Shown here in pieces: positions 1 through 10,919 of a DNA stretch of 64,000 nucleotides (position 1 is the first letter of the stretch; the number at the start of each line of letters is the position of its first letter). Origin of the DNA: Apostichopus japonicus (taxonomy: Eukaryota; Echinodermata; Holothuroidea; Aspidochirotida; Stichopodidae). The translations under genes were made by a program, and so were the position numbers. The stretch is taken from positions 22,018,666-22,082,665 of the forward strand of contig NC_092579.1 of the NCBI RefSeq assembly GCF_037975245.1, in the 5' to 3' direction. The notes under the pieces were generated by a model. It was not told the origin of the DNA. It saw only the letters and a list, made by a program, of their open reading frames with translations, and searched no databases.

Positions 1-250
1 TATCTCCTCAATTTTGACTTCTGTGGGAGAAACGGTCGAAAACTCGGCGTCAAGTGATCGAGAAAAATATCGAAAAGGCAATTTATGATCTTCTGCAATA
101 AACTTTCAGCATTTGAATAGAAAATTATGAACTTTTCACATTTTCCGAAATTGAGTTTACTCAGCTACAAATAGGCCAAAGCGATTTTAGTGGACCTTAT
201 GTTACAAGTTACAATACATAATGGGTAAGGGGCCTTCCATGCTTTACGTT
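1..250. other. Left-edge non-coding sequence
   Basis: AT-rich sequence with no convincing exon or repeat landmark. It runs into the repeated segment that starts near 255. Confidence 0.4.
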
Positions 251-254
251 GCTA

Positions 255-612
255 AAATTAAACAAGTAGTTTCGTTTTAATGAAAGTCGATGAAATCATA
301 TAAACAAATCTGTGCATGAGCTAGTGTGTCCTTTATCATGGCCAAACATTAAAATAACCAGAATGCACGTATTTTAGAAAATATTGGAACTTTTCTATAT
401 TTTACGGAGGCCATGACGTACCGTTGCTAAAAGTTGTTTTAGCATTATGCATACACGCTTTGCAAAACTCCAAATCAAGTATCGTGCGGTCATTTTAAGC
501 TGATACTTGCCACAATGGATATCACGTGATCAAATGATGGTTCGACCAAAGCTTGGTGAGGACCTGATGAATATTAATTAGTAGGCGGGGCTTAGCATTT
601 GAAACATAACTA
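255..612 (+). repeat. ~350-bp dispersed segment X, copy 1
   Basis: This stretch is closely similar, in the same orientation, to 16152-16495. Shared landmarks are TCGTTTTAATGAAAGTCGAT at the start, TTTTAGAAAATATTGGAAC in the middle, and AATTAGTAGGCGGGGCTTA before the shared end CTACAGC. Here it is followed directly by sequence of the 1.35-kb repeat family. In the distal copy it follows that family instead. No coding potential is evident. It may be the end segment of a non-autonomous transposon, but I did not identify terminal repeats. Confidence 0.7.
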
Positions 613-619
613 CAGCTTT

Positions 620-1203
620 TTTCAAATCTCATTTAGGACGACTTATTAGGTCCCCCTGGTAACATCATTTACCCCCCCCCCCGATTCTCCCCTAACCTTC
701 CTCACACTCACCGCTTCTCTTACACCTAATATATGAGATATCTTCATAACGCGTGATGATCTAAGGTAAATATGGGAAACATGACAATGACCGTGTCAAA
801 CTCAATTTCAAGATTACTAGCGATCAATTCGCTCAATTTGTTTCCAAAAATGTTAAAAAGGGACATGAATTCCTCCTCATTCATTCATTTTATTTGAGCA
901 TGTTGAACGCTTGCGATAACATGTCATTACGAATCATTGCAGACGCTCACTCAAACCGTTAAAAAATACCGCCCTTCTCTTCCTACACTGCACTCCCAAC
1001 AGTGGCGGAGCGTCCATGCCCCCCCCCCCCCGACGGACTCAAATGGACTGCTGGCGCCCTTTTCAGCTATTTTGAAATCTCTTATTGAATTAATTATCAG
1101 CCCCCTGGTTACATCGTCATTTATCCCTCCTCATCCTTCCCTACCCTTCTTCAGCTCACGCACTTCGCTACTATGGTTTAAAAAAATCAGCGAGTGCAGG
1201 CAG
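620..1203 (+). repeat. Truncated, internally deleted copy of the 1.35-kb repeat
   Basis: Sequence from the poly(C) motif near 670 through the AGCGAGTGCAGGCAGTA motif near 1190 matches the units of the 11.9-16.1 kb array. Two landmarks (TCACACTCACC and AGACGCTCAC) are about 240 bp apart here but about 940 bp apart in the array, so about 700 bp are missing internally. The match ends abruptly at ~1204, where the palindromic array begins, which suggests that array was inserted at or joined to this site. The open frame at 937-1206 is part of the repeat and is not called a gene. Confidence 0.75.
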
Positions 1204-1464
1204 TAAAAAAAAAAGTAAGACCGAAAAACTTTTACGACGAATAAAGGCTTAAACCTTTTCTTGTCCCTGAAAGTTTTTAGATTTTTCTATTGTTCCTCTC
1301 GACGCATCTTGCCAGTGATACGTGATGTCAAAGCAGTCAAATCAAACTTTTGTTTGTCATCTTGGGTTTTATCTTGACATTTATGAATAAATGGGTCAGT
1401 TTTGGCAAAAACTGCAGGAGTTACGTACGTACCCATTACGGTTTCATTAGGTGAAAAAAACTTT

Positions 1465-3600
1465 TGTTGTGTGGGGGCGTGGGGGCAAAAAACCTGATTT
1501 GCAGTTTTTCCAAAACTGACTCAAAATCGACCCAAAATCGATTTCCTCCAAATGACGTAACAGGGAGTAATCGATGCTCAGGAGCCCAAATCTGCAACTC
1601 CCAGGTCCATATCTGCTTCCGTTCGGGAGATACGTTGTCCGAAAGGATTAGACAGAAATACGTGCTCTTTATAGGTGCACAATTTGGAAAAACCCCCTCT
1701 TTTCAGCCCCCTCTCTTGTCCTCTCTGAAACACCCATCGACATTAAAATTAGACGTGGAGTAGAAGACACCCTTGTCTTTGTTATACACCAATTTTGTGT
1801 AATTATCTGACCGGGAAAGGCTTCTTTCGCTCAGTTTGCAACTTCAGGGGAACAATAGAAAAGCGGAAAACTTTTAGGGACAACAAAAGGTTTTAAGCCT
1901 TTGTTCGTCGTAAAAGTTTTTCGGTCTAACTTTTTTAAGTTTGAGGTGAAAAAATTTTTTGTCGCAAAAGCGATAAATGTGTATCTTTTCTGGTAGTTCG
2001 CGACACGCTGATTACGAATCTGACGTTTATTTTGGAATTGGGTACCAAAAAGAGGTACTTTTTTAGCTTTTCAAGACAAAACACCTATTTTTTGCGCAAA
2101 TAAAAATTGCCAAAATTGACCCCAAAATCGATTTCGCCCAAGAGACGTAACAGGGAGTAATCGATGCTCAGGAGCCCAAATCTGCAACTCCCATGTCCAT
2201 ATCTGCTTCCGTTCGGGAGATACGTTGTCCGAAAGGATTAGACAGAAATACGTGCTCTTTATAGGTGCACAATTTGGAAAAACCCCCTCTTTTCAGCCCC
2301 CTCTCTTGTCCTCTCTGAAACACCCATCGACATTAAAATTAGACGTGGAGTAGAAGACACCCTTGTCTTTGTTATACACCAATTTCGTGTAATTAACTGA
2401 CCGGGAAAGGCTTCTTTCGCTCAGTTTGCAACTTCAGGGGAACAATAGAAAAGCGGAAAACTTTTAGGGACAACAAAAGGTTTTAAGCCTTTGTTCGTCG
2501 TAAAAGTTTTTCGGTCTAACTTTTTTAAGTTTGAGATGAAAAAACTTTTTGTCGCAAAAGCGATAAATGTGTATCTTTTCTGGTAGTTCGCGACACGCTG
2601 ATTACGAATCTGACGTTTATTTTGGAATTGGGTACCAAAAAGAGGTACTTTTTTAGCTTTTCAAGACAAAACACCTATTTTTTGCGCAAATAAAAATTCT
2701 CAAAATCGACCCAAAATCGATTTCGCCCAAGAGACGTAACAGGGAGTAATCGATGCTCAGGAGCCCAAATCTGCACTCCCAGGTCCATATCTGCTTCCGT
2801 TCGGGAGATACGTTGTCCGAAAGGATTAGACAGAAATACGTGCTCTTTATAGGTGCACAATTTGGAAAAACCCCCTCTTTTCAGCTCCCTCTCTTGTCCT
2901 CTCTGAAACACCCATCGACATTAAAATTAGACGTGGAGTAGAAGACACCCTTGTCTTTGTTATACACCAATTTCGTGTAATTATCTGACCGAGAAAGGCT
3001 TCTTTTGCTCAGTTTGCAACTTCAGGGGAACAATAGAAAAGCGGAAAACTTTTAGGGACAACAAAAGGTTTTAAGCCTTTGTTCGTCGTAAAAGTTTTTC
3101 GGTCTAACTTTTTTAAGTTTGAGATGAAAAAACTTTTTGTCGCAAAAGCGATAAATGTGTATCTTTTCTGGTAGTTCGCGACACGCTGATTACGAATCTG
3201 ACGTTTATTTTGGAATTGGGTACCAAAAAGAGGTACTTTTTTAGCTTTTCAAGACAAAACACCTATTTTTTGCGCAAATAAAAATTCTCAAAATCGACCC
3301 AAAATCGATTTCGCCCAAGAGACGTAACAGGGAGTAATCGATGCTCAGGAGCCCAAATCTGCAACTCCCAGGTCCATATCTGCTTCCGTTCGGGAGATAC
3401 GTTGTCCGAAAGGATTAGACAGAAATACGTGCTCTTTATAAGTGCACAATTTGGAAAAACCCCCTCTTTTCAGCCCCCTCTCTTGTCCTCTCTGAAACAC
3501 CCATCGACGTTAAAATTAGACGTGAAGTAGAAGACACCCTTGTCTTTGTTATACACCAATTTCGTGCAATTATCTGACCGGGAAAGGCTTTTTGTCTATA
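1465..3600 (+). repeat. Left arm of the palindrome (four tandem units)
   Basis: Four head-to-tail units carry the landmark at 1561, 2151, 2740 and 3328. The outermost begins GTTGTGTGGGGGCGTGGGGG and carries the end-specific variant CAAATGACGTAAC in place of the internal AAGAGACGTAAC. Internal units differ by only scattered substitutions. Confidence 0.85.
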
Positions 3601-3959
3601 TGATATTTTTTTCTCCATAAATCAGGTCCCCCCCCCCCCCTGCACACCCCCACACAACACCCAATTCCAAAATAAACTTCAGATTCGTAATCAGCTTGTC
3701 GCGAACTACCAGAAAAGATACACATTTATCGCCTTTGCAACAAAAAGTTTGTTCACCTAAAAAAATCCTAAGGGGTTACGTAACTCTTTCAGTTTTTGCC
3801 AAAACTGCATGACCCATTTATTCATAAATGTCAAGATAAAACTCAAGATGACAAACAGAGGTTTGATTTGACTGCTTTGAAATCACGTATTACTGGCAAA
3901 ATGCGTCGAGAGCGTCCTATTATGACACTTATTTATAAAGAACACGTATTTCTATCGGG

Positions 3960-6505
3960 TCCTTTGGGACCACGTATCTCCCGAACGGAAGCAGATATGG
4001 ACATGGGAGTTGCAGATTTGGGCTCCTGAGCATCGATTACTCCCTGTTACGTCTCTTGGGCGAAATCGATTTTGGGTCGATTTTGAGAATTTTTATTTGC
4101 GCAAAAAATAGGTGTTTTGTCTTGAAAAGCTAAAAAAGTACCTCTTTTTGGTACCCAATTCCAAAATAAACGTCAGATTCGTAATCAGCGTGTCGCGAAC
4201 TACCAGAAAAGATACACATTTATCGCTTTTGCGACAAAAAATTTTTTCACCTCAAACTTAAAAAAGTTAGACCGAAAAACTTTTACGACGAACAAAGGCT
4301 TAAAACCTTTTGTTGTCCCTAAAAGTTTTCCGCTTTTCTATTGTTCCCCTGAAGTTGCAAACTGAGCGAAAGAAGCCTTTCCCGGTCAGATAATTACACG
4401 AAATTGGTGTATAACAAAGACAAGGGTGTCTTCTACTCCACGTCTAATTTTAATGTCGATGGGTGTTTCAGAGAGGACAAGAGAGGGGGCTGAAAAGAGG
4501 GGTTTTTTTCCAAATTGTGCACTTATAAAGAGCACGTATTTCTGTCTAATCCTTTCGGACCACGTATCTCCCGAACGGAAGCAGATATGGACCTGGGAGT
4601 TGCAGATTTGGGCTCCTGAGCATCGATTACTCCCTGTTACGTCTCTTGGGCGAAATCGATTTTGGGATCAATTTTGGCAATTTTTATTTGCGCAAAAAAT
4701 AGGTGTTTTGTCTTGAAAAGCTAAAAAAGTACCTCTTTTTGGTACCCAATTCCAAAATAAACGTCAGATTCGTAATCAGCGTGTCGCGAACTACCAGAAA
4801 AGATACACATTTATCGCTTTTGCGACTAAAAGTTTTTTCACCTCAAACTTAAAAAAGTTAGACCGAAAAACTTTTACGACGAACAAAGGCTTAAAACCTT
4901 TTGTTGTCCCTAAAAGTTTTCCGCTTTTCTATTGTTCCCCTGAAGTTGCAAACTGAGCGAAAGAAGCCTTTCCCGGTCAGATAATTACACGAAATTGGTG
5001 TATTACAAAGACAAGGGTGTCTTCTACTCCACGTCTAATTTTAATGTCGATGGGTGTTTCAGAGAGGACAAGAGAGGGGGCTGAAAAGAGGGGGTTTTTC
5101 CAAATTGTGCACTTATAAAGAGCACGTATTTCTGTCTAATCCTTTCGGACAACGTATCTCCCGAACAGAAGCAGATATGGACCTGGGAGTTGCAGATTTG
5201 GGCTCCTGAGCATCGATTACTCCCTGTTACGTCTCTTGGGCGAAATCGATTTTGGGTCAATTTTGGCAATTTTTATTTGCGCAAAAAATAGGTGTTTTGT
5301 CTTAAAAAGCTAAAAAAGTACCTCTTTTTGGTACCCAATTCCAAAATAAACGTCAGATTCGTAATCAGCGTGTCGCGAACTACCAGAAAAGATACACATT
5401 TATCGCTTTTGCGACAAAAAGTTTTTTCACCTCAAACTTAAAAAAGTTAGACCGAAAAACTTTTACGACGAACAAAGGCTTAAAACCTTTTGTTGTCCCT
5501 AAAAGTTTTCCGCTTTTCTATTGTTCCCCTGAAGTTGCAAACTGAGCGAAAGAAGCCTTTCCCGGTCAGATAATTACACGAAATTGGTGTATAACAAAGA
5601 CAAGGGTGTCTTCTACTCCACGTCTAATTTTAATGTCGATGGGTGTTTCAGAGAGGACAAGAGAGGGGGCTGAAAAGAGGGGGTTTTTCCAAATTGTGCA
5701 CTTATAAAGAGCACGTATTTCTGTCTAATCCTTTCGGACAACGTATCTCCCGAACGGAAGCAGATATGGACCTGGGAGTTGCAGATTTGGGCTCCTGAGC
5801 ATCGATTACTCCCTGTTACGTCTCTTGGGCGAAATCGATTTTGGGGTCAATTTTGGCAATTTTTATTTGCGCAAAAAATAGGTGTTTTGTCTTGAAAAGC
5901 TAAAAAAGTACCTCTTTTTGGTACCCAATTCCAAAATAAACGTCAGATTCGTAATCAGCGTGTCGCGAACTACCAGAAAAGATACACATTTATCGCTTTT
6001 GCGACAAAAAGTTTTTTCACCTCAAACTTAAAAAAGTTAGACCGAAAAACTTTTACGACGAACAAAGGCTTAAAACCTTTTGTTGGCCCTAAAAGTTTTC
6101 CGCTTTTCTATTGTTCCCCTGAAGTTGCAAACTGAGCGAAAGAAGCCTTTCCCGGTCAGATAATTACACGAAATTGGTGTATAACAAAGACAAGGGTGTC
6201 TTCTACTCCACGTCTAATTTTAATGTCGATGGGTGTTTCAGAGAGGACAAGAGAGGGGGCTGAAAAGAGGGGGTTTTTCCAAATTGTGCACTTATAAAGA
6301 GCACGTATTTCTGTCTAATCCTTTCGGACAACGTATCTCCCGAACGGAAGCAGATATGGACATGGGAGTTGCAGATTTGGGCTCCTGAGCATCGATTACT
6401 CCCTGTTACGTCATTTGGGGGAAATCGATTTTGGGTCGATTTCGAGTCAGTTTTGGAAAAACTGCAAATCAGGTTTTTTGCCCCCACGCCCCCACACAAC
6501 ACCCA
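3960..6505 (-). repeat. Right arm of the palindrome (five tandem units)
   Basis: Five units lie in opposite orientation to the left arm. The outermost ends with the mirror of the left terminus (CCCCCACGCCCCCACACAAC near 6481-6500) and with the same end-specific variant of the motif before the TAACAGGGAG landmark. The arms are therefore mirrored at their outer ends as well as in their units. Confidence 0.85.
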
Positions 6506-7176
6506 ATTCCAAAATATACTTCAGATTCGTAATCAGCGTGTCGCGAACTACCAGAAAAGATACACATTTATCGCTTTTGCGACAAAAAGTTTTTTCACCT
6601 CAAACTTAAAAAAGTTAGACCGAAAAACTTTTACGACGAACAAAGGCTTAAAACCTTTTGTTGTCCCTAAAAGTTTTCCGCTTTTCTATTGTTCCTCTGA
6701 AGTTGCAAACTGAGCGAAAGAAGCCTTTTCCGGTCAGATAATTACACGAAATTGGTGTATAACAAAGACAAGGGTGTCTTCTACTCCACGTCTAATTTTA
6801 ATGTCGATGGGTGTTTCAGAGAGGACAAGAGAGGGGGCTGAAAAGAGGGGGTTTTCAAATTGTGCACGTATTCCAAACTGTGCATTATTTCTCAACTGTG
6901 CACTACAGAACACGTATTTCTGTCGGGTCAGGTGTTTTTATAATGTCGATGGGTGTCGATGGGTGTCGTTGGGTGTTTTTCGGTCTTATTTTTTTTTTTT
7001 AGGTGAAATTTTTTTTGTCGCAAAGGCGATAAATGTGTATCTTTTCTGGTAGTTCACGACACGCTGATTACGAATCTGAAGTTTATTTTGGAATTGGGTA
7101 CCAAAAAAAGAGGTTAATAAATGAAACGTTTTGACATCTCTGTTATGTGTACAATTTCTCAACATGAAGATTAATA

Positions 7177-7276
7177 GATCACCACCACCACCACCACCTG
7201 TACCACCACCACCATCACCACCATTACAACCATCACCACCATCACCATCATCACCATCACCACCACCACCATCATT
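7177..7276. repeat. (ACC/ATC)n trinucleotide microsatellite
   Basis: About 100 bp of imperfect ACC and ATC trinucleotides just outside the palindromic array. The glycine/aspartate-rich minus-strand frame across it is a repeat artefact. Confidence 0.85.
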
Positions 7277-7444
7277 AAAGATTAACTGACTCACAGGAAT
7301 ATCACAGGATTTTTTAATATTTCCTCTACTTGCTATATCAAATTGACTTTTAAAATATAGGTGATAAAGAACCAATAGAAGACTTCTTTCCTCTTTATAG
7401 AACTAACAGGCCTTCTTCATTCAGTAACCGGGCAGCTTTAAGTT

Positions 7445-10400
7445 TTATGTGCGGTTATGAAGTAATGAGGCCTGAACGTCATCAATCTGAATGGTGTACT
7501 TCACGTCCTTTGTGGTGATTTGTTCCTCTTCTTTTGCTCTCTCTAGCAAGTTGAGGGCACAAACTGCCCTCTTCTTCAAGTTTTTCTTGTCCTGGAAGTT
7601 ATACAGTAAGTGTGTTCGCTTGTTGAACAATAAATAAATACTAACAATGCATTCATTCATTGTACAAATACTTCATGCAGTCAGTGATGGAGTCATTGTA
7701 ATTGTGCACATTTTTTCTACAAATAAATGACTAAATGGACATAAATATAGTTTCATCGTTTAGAATGCAAAGAGGCTTGCAAACACCAGCAGGATTACAA
7801 TCTATGTTTGCTCTATATGTGGATGATATATGTATGATACATGTTTCCATCTAGTTTTAAACTGTAATGGTTAGTGATGTCAGTCCTACTTTGTCTGCTG
7901 TTGGTAGGAACCAGATAATACTGTTTTTGACTGTCTACCCTGTAACAACCAGAGCAAATAGATATATGTACATTTAAAGGTGCAATGACTCAGAAAAACA
8001 ACTGATCAGTCAGTCAACTGTCAAACATATACAATAATAATCCGTTGAATGTGCATCATCCAAAACATGATACAAATTATTTGACTGAAAATTTGATTGT
8101 AGGGTTTGATGAGAGCCTGTTATTGATCAGGAAGATTTTTTAATTTGTTTTCCTAACTGCTGTGCAATAGCTTGTCCATCTAAATTGGAAAAAAAGAACA
8201 GTTATTCAGTAATAAATACAGTTTGTAAATGATATTAAATCAAAGGGAATTTAGCTTTTCTGAGGGACCATTTTCATACTGATTGAAGGTGATATGGTGA
8301 GTTGGTAAATGGTTACATCAACAGTACATTGCAGAAGATGTCATGTGACATCCAAAGAAATCACAAATTGAAATTAAGATAACCCAGTCTACTTAAATTT
8401 TTGAGAATTTGTTGTTTATTTGCAAAACAAGTAATGTCTGTAACTATCCACCAACTACAGTAAGTGGGGTGTTATACCTGTTCTAGGGTATCAGCAAGCA
8501 TATCAAATATGAGGACCTTCCCATCTGATACATCATGCTCAGAAGTTCACAGCAACAAAACATTAATTTGCAACGCAATCATATGAAAAAAGAAACGTGT
8601 TTTACAATTTACAGTACCACTATGGTCAAATACTGTACATCCATTGACCTCATGATGGGTAGCCTTCAGCTCCTTCTAAAAGTTAAAAAGTAGAAAAAAC
8701 ACTATCTTTATATTTATAATCAAATTAAAATCATATGCAAACAGATTGGTGATCAGTTTTGTGAGCCATAAACTACTTTAAGGACTTCATGTTAGAAATA
8801 AACCCCTCCTAAAAGAAGATTTGTCATGCGCAATAAATAGTCCAAATAGTCCACAATAAATAGTCCAAACTTCAAGTATGAATTGCATCCAAACTTTAAT
8901 GTTTTCAGATCTTGACCTCTGTCAACTATTTTGCCTTTACTTTACAGACCTTTGCTGGCCTTAGACCTCCATAGAAAACAAGATGTTTATTTAATACTCA
9001 AACTGTCAATGTACATGTGAAGTTCATAAACAAAGTACTTCTTGGTCTATCATGTCTACAAGCCAATGCATCACATAGACAAAAACATATAGCATTACCA
9101 TCACATATGCTTCCTTTGCGTTTGACAGAGAATAAACATCAAAACTGATATTCATCAGCACATAGTATACATCTACTGAAGGTGACGACTAAACATACTG
9201 CATCAACATAAGACGGATATTCACCATCTTCATTAACCTGTGAACCTGTGCTTGATTGACACACATGCAATTAGGGCATCACTTAATATAATGATATTTA
9301 CAGCATGAATTGATATCCTAGCAATATTGCAGCTAGTACAAAAATACATACAGTATAATAACTTGATATTATGACACATTCATATCCCACCAATCCTATC
9401 ATAGCTCCTTACCCACAGCTCCTATTAAACGCATGTATAACCCATGCAAACCATATACTGTACATAGGTACAGATTCTGAAGTAAGGAAAATATAGTAGC
9501 ATACCTTATACTGCACCAAGTTGTGATACTTTGTATTCAGTGCTAGCTTTTCCACTGCTCATCCAGGGCACTTCACTGGTCGAGTGTCGCAGTCTAAGCA
9601 GATGACCTTCAAGGGGAGGGTTGGGAACAAAACTGGCAACCAGTGCAAGAGGGTACAGAGGATTCAATGTATGCTGTTACATTTCTTCTAATATTTTGCC
9701 ATATACACTGACCTCTTCCTCCTTCTTGGTGCTGGAAGTTTCTCTAGGCTGACCTCATCAGCCAGATGATCCATAGATGGAGTTTGACTGCACAGAATAC
9801 AGACAGGTTTTTACCCTGTAAACATGATAACTCAAGATTGCAACTGAAGTGGATAGGAAAGAAAAGTGAGTTTATGGCTGCTTTCATTTTTTGCTGGGGT
9901 CAGATGTCATTATTTTTAAGAGAAAATGCATCTTTACAACATTCTAAATTTGTGGAGCAACACATGTCAAATAACCACCTACCTTACAGTAATTTAACTT
10001 CTAAAACCGATTCATATAATTCCATGGTATTTCCTTCAATCTGAAAAAGACATCATGTAATAAGATCATTCTCTGTTTTAAAATAACTGAAAAAAGACCA
10101 TCCTTACATTTGATCTAAGTAATGCTATCTTCATCTGCATCAAGTGGTTTCACCTTTGACAATGGGTTATTGCAGAAAAGAATGTACAACACTCTCTAGC
10201 AACTGTCTATAGAAATTAAATGAAACTCATTCAGACTGACTGACATCTTTCAGGCAAGGACTCACCAAGCCTTCTGGTTCAATTTAATGTCCATAGTGTA
10301 CACCAAAGTACACATCGCATCATTCCTACTACCTACTGTATGTTCTGGCACACAAGAAGTTTTACAATGCATTGAAAAATGGGACTGGACATACTGTATT

Positions 10401-10558
10401 ATTGTAGAGTGCAGTGAATTGAAAATTGTATACAATCATAAAAACTACTGTACAATTGGATAATTTCTGAGTTACACTCATTTATTGACCCATGGTAAGC
10501 AGGTGAATCTCGGTTAGCTTAAAGAGCTTATCTTACCCGGGACCATCTTTTCAATCAT
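7445..10558 (-). CDS. Unrecognised multi-exon gene (predicted 185 aa)
   Basis: Minus-strand exon model from splice signals and phase continuity: 10537-10558, 10266-10335, 9713-9787, 9512-9593, 9199-9237, 8613-8675, 8478-8537, 7445-7591. Together they give 558 nt, exactly 186 codons with stop. The first ATG follows an in-frame TGA. Donors include GTAAGA, GTGAGT and GTCAGT; several acceptors have good pyrimidine tracts. The product is hydrophilic with a basic cluster PAPRRRKR near residue 52, which could be a nuclear-localisation signal. The last exon is charged and helix-prone (CALNLLERAKEEEQ) and ends SLLHNRT. I recognise no family or catalytic motif and see no signal peptide or membrane segment. 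Two further exons, 10108-10134 (begins ATG) and 9988-10040, also join exon 9713-9787 in frame and may be an alternative 5' end. The region lacks the poly(G) tracts common elsewhere. Confidence 0.45.
9988..10134 (-). CDS. Candidate alternative 5' exons of the unrecognised gene
   Basis: Two minus-strand segments have consensus splice sites. 10108-10134 is 27 nt, follows TTGATGCAG, is followed by GTAAGG, and begins with ATG. 9988-10040 is 53 nt, follows CTTTTTCAG and is followed by GTAAGG. They encode MKIALLRSN and then a helical stretch containing MELYESVLEVKL. The join to exon 9713-9787 is in frame (CT plus T). They are not compatible in phase with exon 10266-10335, so they would be used instead of exons 10537-10558 and 10266-10335, not together with them. 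With the downstream exons this form totals 546 nt (182 codons). Confidence 0.35.
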
Positions 10559-10844
10559 ATTTTTTCAGCACCTGTTGTAGATTTATTGAACTCTTCGGTA
10601 AAGTTGGATGAGAAAGCAGTTGTGTATATCTCATAGTGGGTCTTCAGTCTTATTTCCTCACTGGTACATTGGTTGTCCAAATATTGACCAGTATCATCTA
10701 ATGTTGTATAAAGTTAAACTCTGTGTAGTTATGAGGAGATATTGTAATTCACTAATATCTGTAAAGTCTTCATTAGTTATTCCAGAATGCATGTTCTATT
10801 ACCAAAAAGGCTACATGATACACTAGAAAGGACATTCATCTGGG

Positions 10845-10909
10845 GACTTTGGTGGGATTCGAACCCACACTCCAAAACCATGCTTTGGGTTCAACCTCAT
10901 GACAAAGTC
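10845..10909 (-). tRNA. tRNA-like sequence with reduced D-arm (probable pseudo-tRNA or SINE relic)
   Basis: On the minus strand the ends pair as a 7/7-bp acceptor stem (GACTTTG with CAAAGTC). There is a perfect T-arm GTGGG-TTCGAAT-CCCAC that is also an excellent B box. CCAAA-GCATGGT-TTTGG forms a 5-bp anticodon-like stem with a 7-nt loop. Total length is 65 nt because the D-arm region is too short for a normal tRNA, and position 33 is C instead of T. I therefore do not call it a functional tRNA. Part of it (TCAACCTCATGACAAAGT on the plus strand) recurs with one mismatch near 25855, which favours a dispersed tRNA-like repeat. Confidence 0.4.
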
Positions 10910-10919
10910 TTGTACACAA

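Larger units (their letters stand above)
1204..7115. repeat. Large inverted (palindromic) array of a ~590-bp tandem unit
   Basis: A landmark (CAGGGAGTAATCGATGCTCA) occurs in plus orientation at about 1561, 2151, 2740 and 3328. Its reverse complement (core CATCGATTAC) occurs at about 4031, 4621, 5211, 5800 and 6390. Spacing is 588-590 bp throughout, so there are two arms of near-identical tandem units facing each other across a ~200-bp centre near 3590-3790. Smaller inverted pieces lie inside and outside: 1296-1430 is mirrored at 3780-3915, and 6990-7110 reverts to plus orientation. The layout resembles Foldback-type elements, whose long inverted ends are built of tandem units, but no transposase is seen. 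The repeated 60-99-residue open frames are copies of the same unit and I do not treat them as genes. Confidence 0.85.

Noticed and set aside
1464-6502. Repeated 60-99-residue open frames in the 590-bp units
   Set aside because: They are copies of one repeat read in both directions. Units vary at their starts and no protein family is recognised.
10845-10909. Functional nuclear tRNA gene
   Set aside because: The D-arm is too short, total length is only 65 nt and the base before the anticodon is C.
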